From an archaeon (GTDB taxonomy: Archaea > Nanobdellota > Nanobdellia > Pacearchaeales > GW2011-AR1): DNA of 50,634 nt. The notes below the pieces were generated by a model. It was not told the DNA's origin. It was given only the letters and a program-made list of their open reading frames with translations, and did no database searches. Positions 8,497 through 17,799 of the stretch are shown in pieces; position 1 is the stretch's first letter, and each line of letters opens with the position of its first letter. The position numbers and the translations under genes are program-made. The DNA lies in NCBI GenBank assembly GCA_009992215.1, contig JAACWB010000009.1, forward strand, positions 354 to 50,987. The letters run 5' to 3'.

Positions 8497-10971
8497 TTAT
8501 TTCTTTTTAGAAATTTTTTTCTTCACAACCTTTTTCTTTGCAACTTTTTTTGTAGATATTGCTTTTTTCTTTAATTGTTTTGATTTTTTTCTTTCAAGAA
8601 CAATTAAATAAATTATTAATACCAAAATTGCTGCTGCAACTAAATTTTTCCAAGTAAAGAAACTTAATTGTATTTGTGCTGGGCAAGGTATTGTTGCTTG
8701 TCCTGGTGCACATTCTAAATATGCTTTGTTTGGATCAAAGTGATATGTGTCTGAACCAAGTGGTTCTTCAACATATTGTTCTAAGTTTACTCCAGTTGGA
8801 GCTCCAACATAAAAATTATTTGCTGCCCAAGTCCAAACTCCATCCCATGAATAAGATAAGAATCCATCCTCACAAGTATCACTTGTTGTATCTTCATCAT
8901 AGAAGCAACTACCAATATCTTTACCATCAACAACTACATTTGAATTTGCACCACATTTTGAAGTTACATTACTCCAAGTACAGGAAACTTCTCCAGGAAC
9001 CCCGCTATTTTCTGCAAGGTTACATGTATCATCTCTACAAGTTTCTAAAGAAATATAATTACTACAAGAAACCATGGTATCATTACAAAAACAATCTTGA
9101 GTACATGAACCAGTGTCTTCATTTCCGTTACAAACCCCATCTCCACAAGTTGGAAGTGCATTATCTAATTGAACAGTTAATGTTCCACTTGTCAATCCTT
9201 CAATTCCAAATTCAAATTCATAACTATTATCACTAACATCTTCATCTTCTGCCAAAACTGTTCTGTCTTGTGCTAGTGTAAAATCATCTAAATTCATTGT
9301 CCAAGTATAAACTAAATCTTCTCCACTAACAGTTCCAGTTGTTATTTTTATTTCGTCATCATTTTGATTTAATCCAGTATCTTGTTCTGTTATTGTAAAT
9401 TCTGAACTTGCTGTACCAATTTGTGCATAATGTGTTAATCTTAATTGTACTGGATAACCTTCTGTAACATTATCTATTGAAAGAGATAAAGTTGGTCCAA
9501 GTGACCACATAACTTCTGGCGTTGGATCACAATCAGTAGAACAGGTTGTATAATCTTCATAAATATCACAAGCAGAATTACCACAACAAGAATTACCACA
9601 AGGTGGACCACAATCAACACCTTCTTCTCCATCAGCGTAATCTGCTACACTATTTTCACATAAACCAAACTGTCTTGTAAAAGTTAAAATTGGGCTAATC
9701 GTTTTTGTGCCCGTTTTGTATATAAAATAAAATTCATATATAGAATCTGATGAATCATCACTAGTTAGGGCCAGAGTATTTTCATTTATTTCCAAATCAA
9801 AAGAAATTGAAGTTGAATCAATAACGGCTGATTTTGGAACTGGAATTGAACCCAAAGTATTTTCTGTTCCCCCTTCTGAACTATCATCTTCATAAATATA
9901 AAATGTTCCAGTAGTAGCATCATAATTTTTTACCTTTAAATTAATCGTGAAAGGAATTGTATATTCTAATGAAGTTAGATTTTGATTTAAATTATTAGAC
10001 CAATAAGCTACAGGTGCTGGTGGAGCAGCATTACAATTGTTTGTACTTGTATTACAACCGTAAGGACAAGTAAGTGTGTTTGTCCAAAGCCCATTTGAAC
10101 AAGTTGATTTTTGAGTTGTACTTATACATTTTGTTTGCCCTGTCAATACTTCACATGCTGAAGAAGTTCCTAACGAACAACTGCTTGCTAAGTTAACACA
10201 TTGACTTCCTGTAATTGGATTTGGATTACAATTTCCCGAGAAACAATTAGTATCATCAGTGCAAGATTGACATAAACTTTGTGTTGCTGTTGAGATACAA
10301 TCAATGTTTACAGTACACCCAGTTTTTGTTGCACAAGTTGACTCGCTTAAACCTGAACAAGAAGTATAAACTGGTACTTGATAAGTTGAAGAATACCAAT
10401 TACATTCCGCATCACCTTCACAAGAAAAAGGAGTTGTATAAACAGCACAAGTTCCTGTTATTGGTTCAATTGCCGAAACTGAGGGTAATCCTAAATCTCC
10501 TAATAAAGATAAAAAAGAAACTGCTGAACAAGGGTATCCAGTACAAGTTCCATAATTTGGGTCTTCATAACAATATGAATTATCTACGGTTGTATAACTT
10601 GAAATATATTGTCCCGTACAAGAATATTCTTTTGTTGTTCCAGTTGGACAAACACATAATCCAGTAGAAGAACTACAAACAGTATCTCCATAACATGTTA
10701 CTGGAACATTTGAACATCCAGAACTTGAGGAACAAGAATCTATTGTACATAAATTTCCATCATTACAAGAAATTGTTGAATGATAACAATTATCAAGAGA
10801 ACCACAATAATCATTAGTGCACGCATTATTATCACTGCAATCGGCATCATTAACACAACAATCTGTTGATCCTGTTGCACAAGCTGCAGAAACATTTTGA
10901 ATGTTAGAGAACATTGCCACAATGGCAAATGCTAATAAGAATATTAATAGAACTCCCCTTTTTCCTCTCAT
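8497..10971 (-). CDS. Secreted Cys-rich surface protein with C-terminal TM anchor and Lys-rich cytoplasmic tail
   Basis: Signal MRGKRGVLLIFLLAFAIVAMFSNIQNVSA; many Cys-rich repeats (DNACTNDYC, GNLCTIDSC); TM NLVAAAILVLIIYLIVLE then KKSKQLKKKAISTKKVAKKKVVKKKISKKK. Confidence 0.82.
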   Translation of the reverse strand: MRGKRGVLLIFLLAFAIVAMFSNIQNVSAACATGSTDCCVNDADCSDNNACTNDYCGSLDNCYHSTISCNDGNLCTIDSCSSSSGCSNVPVTCYGDTVCSSSTGLCVCPTGTTKEYSCTGQYISSYTTVDNSYCYEDPNYGTCTGYPCSAVSFLSLLGDLGLPSVSAIEPITGTCAVYTTPFSCEGDAECNWYSSTYQVPVYTSCSGLSESTCATKTGCTVNIDCISTATQSLCQSCTDDTNCFSGNCNPNPITGSQCVNLASSCSLGTSSACEVLTGQTKCISTTQKSTCSNGLWTNTLTCPYGCNTSTNNCNAAPPAPVAYWSNNLNQNLTSLEYTIPFTINLKVKNYDATTGTFYIYEDDSSEGGTENTLGSIPVPKSAVIDSTSISFDLEINENTLALTSDDSSDSIYEFYFIYKTGTKTISPILTFTRQFGLCENSVADYADGEEGVDCGPPCGNSCCGNSACDIYEDYTTCSTDCDPTPEVMWSLGPTLSLSIDNVTEGYPVQLRLTHYAQIGTASSEFTITEQDTGLNQNDDEIKITTGTVSGEDLVYTWTMNLDDFTLAQDRTVLAEDEDVSDNSYEFEFGIEGLTSGTLTVQLDNALPTCGDGVCNGNEDTGSCTQDCFCNDTMVSCSNYISLETCRDDTCNLAENSGVPGEVSCTWSNVTSKCGANSNVVVDGKDIGSCFYDEDTTSDTCEDGFLSYSWDGVWTWAANNFYVGAPTGVNLEQYVEEPLGSDTYHFDPNKAYLECAPGQATIPCPAQIQLSFFTWKNLVAAAILVLIIYLIVLERKKSKQLKKKAISTKKVAKKKVVKKKISKKK

Positions 10972-11012
10972 GCTTAAATTAAAGAAAAAGAGTTTAAAAA
11001 TATTTGTGTAAC

Positions 11013-11789
11013 TTAATCTTTTGTTACGATGTCAAAAAGGTCTGCAAATCCTTCTGAAAAGAATTCTGAGTTAATCCAAATTGCTTGATCGTCTTTTGTT
11101 GATTCAGGAGAAAGATGAAATAATACTTCCTTTCTGTCAACAATGAAAAATTTTGCTTTAACTTCGATATGTTTTACTTGTGTATCAAGGGATTTTTCTA
11201 ATTCTTTCACAATTTCTTTTTCTCCGGAAAGAGCGACTTTAACAGTTATTCCTCTTTCTTTTAATTCTGAAAATAATTCTTCGTAAATTTTTTCTTTTAA
11301 TTTTATTTCATTTGCGCTAACACAAAAAATAACTTCTTCTGTTGCTGAATCTAAAATTTCTCTTAAATGGTTTGTGATTAATGAACGACCTTTAATTGAA
11401 GCTGAAAGATCTTCACGTTTTACTGGATTAATTCCTACATTATATAATTCTTCTAATTGTTGAAATTCGTTTGTTTCTTTTAGTCCGCCTAGAGCTTTAA
11501 CTTTTTCATCTGCTTCAACTCTAACATTGTTTTTTAATTTTTCGAGAATGATTTTTGGTTTAACGCCCAAATATTTTACTGGTTTACCTAATTTTACAAT
11601 TGCAAAGCCTTTTTTTTCTAATGATTCTAAAACATCGTAAGTTCTACTTCTTGGTACTCCAGAAACGGAAGCAATTTCTCCAGCTGAAGCTGAACCTTTT
11701 CCAAGTAGAGCTAACCAAACTTTTGTTTCATAAATATTCAAATCAAAATAGTCTTTGATTTTTCCTACTAATTCATTTTTTACTAACAT
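11013..11789 (-). CDS. TrmB family transcriptional regulator
   Basis: LNIYETKVWLALLGKGSASAGEIASVSGVPRSRTYDVLESLEKKGFA winged-helix plus sugar-binding-like C-terminal region. Confidence 0.85.
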   Translation of the reverse strand: MLVKNELVGKIKDYFDLNIYETKVWLALLGKGSASAGEIASVSGVPRSRTYDVLESLEKKGFAIVKLGKPVKYLGVKPKIILEKLKNNVRVEADEKVKALGGLKETNEFQQLEELYNVGINPVKREDLSASIKGRSLITNHLREILDSATEEVIFCVSANEIKLKEKIYEELFSELKERGITVKVALSGEKEIVKELEKSLDTQVKHIEVKAKFFIVDRKEVLFHLSPESTKDDQAIWINSEFFSEGFADLFDIVTKD

Positions 11790-11883
11790 GTTATTACTAG
11801 ATAATGAATACTATATAAATGTTTTGGTTTGTTGCTTTTGATAAGTAACAACACAATTTTCCAAGACTAATTATTTGGAATAT

Positions 11884-12804
11884 CTATATTATGATCCAAC
11901 TAATTAGTAATGCTAAAAATATTCCTGCTGAGATAAAAGGCATTGCAGGATAAAATTTCTTTTTTTCTGAGAAAAATAATAGAGAGCCTAAACCTAATAA
12001 TGCTCCAAGGATTACTGCGACTGCTGGCCAAATTCCCCAAGTTTTTAGAACAACTCCTGAAGTTATTATTGGAAAAATAACATCTCCTCCTCCAAGAATT
12101 GCGACATTGACTTTCATTCCTTTTCCTTTTTTATCTGTTTCTTTCATATGTTTTATCTTTTCTCTTTGTTTTTTTGATGCATATGGTATAAAGAAGCCTG
12201 AGAAAATGTTTAATTCATTCATTTGGAATTTAGCCATTTTTTGCATTATTTTTGATTTCCAAACTGCCCACATATCATAAATAGAAATTACAACTAACAA
12301 AATTATTGCTGTTTTCAAATTTAGTAAAGGTACAAAAACAGCAGCAATTCCAGGGTAAATTAAAAGTTCTGAAAAATTATGAGATAAAAATCCTCTTTTG
12401 TAAACTTTGAATATTGCAAGGGGAAGAGCAATACCTAGAGCAATCCAAGGAGCAAAAGTCCAATGTGGCAAAAATGAATTAAATGAGATTCCAAGTGCAA
12501 TCATTGTCACTAAAAAAAACCAAGTTTTCAAAACCAGCTTTGCCTTGACGTGCGTTAACAAAAATAAAATTAGTATGGCTATGACAAATGAAATCATTAT
12601 TGAAACAAAATTATTTTGATAACTTGTAGATTCAACTTCTGGAACATCCATTCCATAAGGTAAAATATTTGGATTTTCTACAAAATTTATTTCTCCATTA
12701 ACAACTCTTTGTTTTGCATAATTATCAACAACATAAAGTCCGATAAATTGAGTAACTAAAAACATTGACAAAATTAAAATTGTCATTTTTACATTATGTT
12801 TCAT
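11884..12804 (-). CDS. Presenilin/signal-peptide-peptidase-like (A22-type) aspartyl intramembrane protease
   Basis: Multi-TM; catalytic pair ISIYDMWAV and AILGGGDVIFPI (GxGD), then PAMPFISAG (PAL-like). Confidence 0.85.
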   Translation of the reverse strand: MKHNVKMTILILSMFLVTQFIGLYVVDNYAKQRVVNGEINFVENPNILPYGMDVPEVESTSYQNNFVSIMISFVIAILILFLLTHVKAKLVLKTWFFLVTMIALGISFNSFLPHWTFAPWIALGIALPLAIFKVYKRGFLSHNFSELLIYPGIAAVFVPLLNLKTAIILLVVISIYDMWAVWKSKIMQKMAKFQMNELNIFSGFFIPYASKKQREKIKHMKETDKKGKGMKVNVAILGGGDVIFPIITSGVVLKTWGIWPAVAVILGALLGLGSLLFFSEKKKFYPAMPFISAGIFLALLISWIII

Positions 12805-12847
12805 TTTATCACCAATAGCGTAACTAAGAAAAAACGGTTTTTAATAC

Positions 12848-14734
12848 TTATCTTAATCTTAAGGTTTCCAAACCACGAGGAACGACTGTTTCCACTCTGT
12901 TTGATTTGTATAAAGATGAAGCTAAATCTAGTGATTTTGAAACTTCACCATGATTAATGATTATTCTTTTTGGTTTTGGTTTCATGTTATTGAAAAAAGA
13001 CATTATTTCATTTCTTCCTGCATGAGCTGTGAAACCTTCAACTGTTGTAACTTTAATATTTATTGGAATAGTTTCTTCTTTTCCATCAATCATCATTCTT
13101 GTTTCTTTTGCTCCTTCTTGAACTTCACGACCTAGAGAACCAACACCTTGATAACAAACAAAAATTATTGCGTTTGTATCGTATGAAGCGAATTCTTTGA
13201 AATATTCAACTGATGCACCACCAACTAGCATACCTGAAGTTGCCAAAACAACACAAGGTCCACCTTCAATTACTTCTTTTCTTTCGTGTGGAGAACCAAC
13301 TCTTTTGAAAATTGGAGAAGTGAAAGGATTATCATCTTGGAAAACTTTACTTCTTACTTGACTTGATAAAAAATCTGGGTAAGCTGTATGAATTGCATTA
13401 ATATCCCAAATCATTCCGTCAATATAAATTGGAATTTCTGGAATTTTTTTATTTCTCATTGCATCTTCTAAGACAAGCATTGTTTCTTGTGCACGACCAA
13501 GACCTAATTCTGGAATCAAAACTTTTCCACCTTTTGTTATTGTATCGTTTACCGCATCAATTAATTGTTGTTCTGATTGTTGTCTTGGAGGTAAAACATC
13601 ATTTTTTGAACCATAAGTTGATTCTGTTATTACTGATTCTACTCTTGGAAATGTTGCAACAGCTGGATCTAATAATCGGGATTTTCCATATTTGTAATCT
13701 CCAGTATAAAGTAAATTGTGTAAACCATTTCCGACGTTAATGTGAACTAATGCTGAACCCAAACAATGTCCTGAGTTGTAAAAAGTAATTCTGACATCAG
13801 GTGTTATGTCAGTCACTTCATTAAAATTCAAGCAAATTGAACGCTTTACCATTTCTTTAATATCTGTTGAAGAGAAAAGTGGAACTGATGCTTGCTTGTA
13901 TGAAACACCAATGAAGTCGAGAGATAATAATGCTGCAATATCTCTTGTTGGATGAGTCATGTAAACTGGTCCACGGTAACCCATCTTGAATAAATATGGA
14001 AGTAATCCTACGTGATCTAAATGAGCGTGTGAAAGAACTACTGCGTCCAAATCTTCAATTTTAAATTCTGGAATGTTAAATATTGGAAATTTGTCTTTAT
14101 CCCCTGCAGCAACGTCAACACCACAGTCTAGTAAAATTTTTGATTGTTGTGTTTGAAGTAACATTGATGAACGTCCAACTTGTCTTGCTCCACCTAAAAA
14201 AGTTATTCTAACCCATTCATCTCTTTTGTCTTGAGACCAGCCAGCATAAACTTTTTCACCTACTTCATGAAGGAATTTTCTTCTCTCTGTTGTTTTGGCA
14301 AACAAAACTTCACGAATATTTTCTGTAATTTTTGATTTTATTGCTGGGCTTCTTTGAACTTGTGGTGTCCAGAGGGTTTCTTTTCTAATATCTTCAAGAA
14401 TTGAACCGCCTTTTCCAATTACCATTCCTGGACGCTTTGCTTCCACAATAACAATGCTTCTATGTAAATCAAAAAGTATGTCTGTTATTTCGGCTTCAGC
14501 TGGAACTATTTCACGAATCTTTTTTTCAACTTCGTCTTTATCTTTTAGAATTTTAGTGTCTGCACGAAGCTCAATTCTTTTTTTTATGTCGTTTACTATT
14601 TCACGAATTCTTCCTTCATCATCTTTGAAGAATTTTTCATTCTTTGTGTAAAGAACTATGTTTGCTCCTTCAAATGAGGCTTCAGATACTTCGCCATGTA
14701 ATCTTTCTGTTACGTTTCTTAAAATTTCTAACAT
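12848..14734 (-). CDS. fttA: FttA/aCPSF1, KH-domain beta-CASP ribonuclease
   Basis: N-terminal KH (PGMVIGKGGSILEDIRKET), metallo-beta-lactamase LSHAHLDHVGLLPYL, beta-CASP motifs, C-term INHGEVSKSLDLASSLYK. Confidence 0.95.
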   Translation of the reverse strand: MLEILRNVTERLHGEVSEASFEGANIVLYTKNEKFFKDDEGRIREIVNDIKKRIELRADTKILKDKDEVEKKIREIVPAEAEITDILFDLHRSIVIVEAKRPGMVIGKGGSILEDIRKETLWTPQVQRSPAIKSKITENIREVLFAKTTERRKFLHEVGEKVYAGWSQDKRDEWVRITFLGGARQVGRSSMLLQTQQSKILLDCGVDVAAGDKDKFPIFNIPEFKIEDLDAVVLSHAHLDHVGLLPYLFKMGYRGPVYMTHPTRDIAALLSLDFIGVSYKQASVPLFSSTDIKEMVKRSICLNFNEVTDITPDVRITFYNSGHCLGSALVHINVGNGLHNLLYTGDYKYGKSRLLDPAVATFPRVESVITESTYGSKNDVLPPRQQSEQQLIDAVNDTITKGGKVLIPELGLGRAQETMLVLEDAMRNKKIPEIPIYIDGMIWDINAIHTAYPDFLSSQVRSKVFQDDNPFTSPIFKRVGSPHERKEVIEGGPCVVLATSGMLVGGASVEYFKEFASYDTNAIIFVCYQGVGSLGREVQEGAKETRMMIDGKEETIPINIKVTTVEGFTAHAGRNEIMSFFNNMKPKPKRIIINHGEVSKSLDLASSLYKSNRVETVVPRGLETLRLR

Positions 14735-14761
14735 TTTTTATTTTTTGTTTCACAAAAAATA

Positions 14762-14797
14762 GCTGGAAGCTTGAAGACGGAAGCCTGAAGCTTTCGG
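14762..14797. repeat. Degenerate 7-nt tandem repeat tract, consensus AGCTTGA
   Basis: AGCTGGA AGCTTGA AGACGGA AGCCTGA AGCTTTC; intergenic. Confidence 0.7.
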
Positions 14798-14837
14798 ACA
14801 AGATTTGCTTTAGTTTTTGTAAAAATTATTTATTATT

Positions 14838-15503
14838 TTATTCTCTGTCTTTTAATTCGGATACAACTTTTTGTGAAGAAACTTGTTTTATCTCATTTTG
14901 GGTTATTGTGTAAATATCAAAACCATCTCCAACACTTGGTTGTCTTCCCCTTGTTGATGTAAATAATTTTTTAGCCAACTCTATTCCTTCTTTTAGAGTA
15001 ATTTGTTTTTTATATTCTACATCTAGGATCCCCAAGCTTTCAAATGGTGCTCCTGTTGCTTGGTATGTTTCAATTTTTTGCAAATAACCATCTGGAGAAG
15101 CATCATACAAGGAATAACCTTTTTCATCATACCCCGCAATTAAAAAATGTGCAATACTTGGAATCATGCTGGGTTCTCTTATTTTTTGAAATAAAATATT
15201 TGACATTAATGAGGCTATTTCTTTTATTGTTGAAATTGATTTGCTTCTTAATTCTTTTAGTTTTATTTCTGCACGAACTAATTTTATAGCATTTCTTGAA
15301 TCCGAAGCTCCTCCTGCAGTTGTTACAATGCATCTTTCATTTATTGAGGATATTTTCTTTGCTTGTCCTGCAATATATGCCACCCCATCACCAGAAGCAT
15401 AACTTTGTCTATTGTCTGCTGCAAGTACAATTCCATCTTTACAGACTATACCTAAAGTCAAAGTTCCTGTTTTCAAAACATATTTGTCTAAATCTATTGC
15501 CAT
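14838..15503 (-). CDS. psmB: Proteasome beta subunit
   Basis: Propeptide then TGTLTLGIVCKDGIVLAADNRQSYASG...GRQPSVGDGFDIYTI. Confidence 0.93.
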   Translation of the reverse strand: MAIDLDKYVLKTGTLTLGIVCKDGIVLAADNRQSYASGDGVAYIAGQAKKISSINERCIVTTAGGASDSRNAIKLVRAEIKLKELRSKSISTIKEIASLMSNILFQKIREPSMIPSIAHFLIAGYDEKGYSLYDASPDGYLQKIETYQATGAPFESLGILDVEYKKQITLKEGIELAKKLFTSTRGRQPSVGDGFDIYTITQNEIKQVSSQKVVSELKDRE

Positions 15504-15617
15504 TTTCTAGTTTGATTAAGAATAATCTAGAATTTATAATATTGTGGGGAATGACGAATTTATAAAAGTTTTGGTTGAGTTACAAAACTTTATAATTTGT
15601 GCAGTTTTCAAAATTCA

Positions 15618-17375
15618 ATGAAAACAGAATGGGAATTTCCCTGGGCAAAACCAGAAGAATTTTTAGAAGAAAGAAAAAAGATTGAAAAAGCACATGATGA
15701 ATTTGTTTTGAAATGGAAAAACCGAAAAGATTACTTGGAAAATCCAGAGACTTTACTTCTTGCCTTAGAAGATTATGAAGAATTGATTAGATACTATTCT
15801 GGAGGGGGAAGGGAAGGTTATTATTACTGGTTGAATCAGGGACTGAACCAGTTAAATATGGACCTTCGTAAAAATTATTTGCAAGTTGAAGAATTTAGTA
15901 ATAAACAATCAAATAAACTTTTGTTTTTTGATATATCTATTGGAAAAATTCCGGTTGAAAAACAAAAAGAATTTTTGGAAAAAGAATCTTTAAAGAAATA
16001 TAGAGAATTTTTAAAAAAAATATTTGAAAATTCAAAACATATTTTGAGTGAAGCTGAAGAAAAAATTCTATCACTAAAAGAGTCTGGTTCTTATGGTCTT
16101 TGGGTTAAAATGGTTGAATCTCTTTTGAGTAAAGAAACATTTATGATTGAAGGAAAAGAGAAAACATTTGAAGAATTAATAACTTTGACAAAATCAAAAG
16201 ATAAAGACTTGAGAATGTTGGCAAAAGAAGGATTTGAAAAAATTTTGGAAAAATATGAAGAGATTGCAGAGGTTGAACTGAATGCCGTTTTAGAAAATGC
16301 AAAAGTTAATGATGAACTTCGTGGTTTTACCAAACCAGATGAAGCGAGAATAAATACGGATTCTATTGATTATGAATTTATTAATTCTCTTTTAGATTCT
16401 GTTAAAGAAAACTTTTCAATTTCACACAAATATTATTCTATTTTGGCTAAATTAATTGGACAAGAAAAAATTGATTATTCTGAGAGAGGTGTTGAAGTTG
16501 GAGAAATTGCAAAAGAATATGAATATAATGAAGCTATTAATCTTGTGAAAGATGTTTTTTCTAATTTAGATAAAACATTTTTAGAATTATTTGAAGAGAT
16601 GCTTGCCTCTGGAAAAATTGACGCATTTCCAAAAAAAGGAAAAATGGGGGGCGCATTTTGTGTTCATTTTGGGCTTTATGATCCTGTTTATATTTTATTA
16701 AATTTTACAAAAGATTTACATGATGTATCAACAATTGCACATGAAATGGGTCATGCAATCAATTTTACATTTTCAAAAGAAAAAGAAAACAGTCTTAATT
16801 TTGGTATTCCAGAAGCGACAGGAGAAGTTGCATCTATTTTTATGGAAGACTTTGTATTTAAGAAAATTTTAAGTGAATCAACGGAAGAAGAAAAATTTTA
16901 TTTGTTGTTTAAAAAAATTGGGGAAGATATTTCATCTATCTTTAGACAAATTGCACTTTATCTGTTTGAACTGGAAATTCATAATATTTATAGAAAAGAA
17001 GGATATTTGTCTAAAGAAAAAATTGGAGAGATTTTTGTTAAACACATGTCAAGTTATATGGGCGAAGATGTTACAATGGAAAAGGCTAACCTTTGGTGGA
17101 TTTACTGGAGCCACATTAGAATGTATTTTTACGTTTATTCTTACGCGTCAGGAACATTAATTTCAAAAACCATACAAGCAAAATACCGAGAAGATAATTC
17201 ATTTATTGAAAAAATTAAAATATTTTTAGAGACGGGAAAAAGTAAAAGTCCAAGAGAAATTTTTAGAGAGATGGGAATTGAAATTGATAAAGAGTTTTTC
17301 ACAAAAGGAATTTTAGAAATAAAGAAAAATTTAGATGAAGTTGAGGAATTAGGTAAAAAATTAGGGAAATTGTGA
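15618..17375 (+). CDS. pepF: M3 family oligoendopeptidase (PepF-like)
   Basis: HEMGHAINF zinc motif, GGAFCVHFGLYDPVYILLNFTKDLHDVSTIAHEMGH, C-terminal Y-rich active-site region; ATG at 15618. Confidence 0.88.
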   Translation: MKTEWEFPWAKPEEFLEERKKIEKAHDEFVLKWKNRKDYLENPETLLLALEDYEELIRYYSGGGREGYYYWLNQGLNQLNMDLRKNYLQVEEFSNKQSNKLLFFDISIGKIPVEKQKEFLEKESLKKYREFLKKIFENSKHILSEAEEKILSLKESGSYGLWVKMVESLLSKETFMIEGKEKTFEELITLTKSKDKDLRMLAKEGFEKILEKYEEIAEVELNAVLENAKVNDELRGFTKPDEARINTDSIDYEFINSLLDSVKENFSISHKYYSILAKLIGQEKIDYSERGVEVGEIAKEYEYNEAINLVKDVFSNLDKTFLELFEEMLASGKIDAFPKKGKMGGAFCVHFGLYDPVYILLNFTKDLHDVSTIAHEMGHAINFTFSKEKENSLNFGIPEATGEVASIFMEDFVFKKILSESTEEEKFYLLFKKIGEDISSIFRQIALYLFELEIHNIYRKEGYLSKEKIGEIFVKHMSSYMGEDVTMEKANLWWIYWSHIRMYFYVYSYASGTLISKTIQAKYREDNSFIEKIKIFLETGKSKSPREIFREMGIEIDKEFFTKGILEIKKNLDEVEELGKKLGKL

Positions 17376-17762
17376 TTATATTTTTCTTGTAACTCCATAA
17401 TCTTTTTTGAATTTTTTTGCCTTTCTGTAAGCCTTGGATAAAGGATGCAAACCCATTTTTATAAAAATATTTTCAAACGTTCCTTCTTCAATTAAAGAAT
17501 CAGTGTGTGATGAAAATCTTTTAATTAATCCGTTAACATAATATATTCCTTTTTCTTCAAAAAAGTTAGAATAATTATTTATATTTTTTAATCCGACCAA
17601 ATCATATCCCTCTTGAAAAGAAGAAATTTTTTCTGAAGTAAATGAAGATTTTAAACTCATTCTTTCTTTTCTTACTGATTCAGCTAATAAATTTGATTCG
17701 AGACATGCTCTTGGAGATGCATTCGCCATGTGCGTGCCAATTCTTTTATTTACTTCTTTCAT
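17376..17762 (-). CDS. Hypothetical protein downstream of rad50
   Basis: ORF MKEVNKRIGTHMANASPRACLES...; TTATAAAT about 20-28 nt upstream of this ATG suggests a leaderless start; longer ORF start at 17807 overlaps rad50. Confidence 0.55.
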   Translation of the reverse strand: MKEVNKRIGTHMANASPRACLESNLLAESVRKERMSLKSSFTSEKISSFQEGYDLVGLKNINNYSNFFEEKGIYYVNGLIKRFSSHTDSLIEEGTFENIFIKMGLHPLSKAYRKAKKFKKDYGVTRKI

Positions 17763-17799
17763 ATCAATTAAAACTAAAAATGATTTATAATAATTTATA

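Noticed and set aside
8676-9236. 186-aa + strand ORF opposite the Cys-rich surface gene
   Set aside because: Antisense to a well-supported secreted protein; composition (Leu/His/Tyr-rich) is what the reverse complement of Cys/Thr/Asn codons yields.
10281-10667. 128-aa + strand ORF
   Set aside because: Antisense shadow of the same Cys-rich gene.
13429-13740. 103-aa + strand ORF inside fttA
   Set aside because: Antisense to conserved FttA; no motif or initiation signal.
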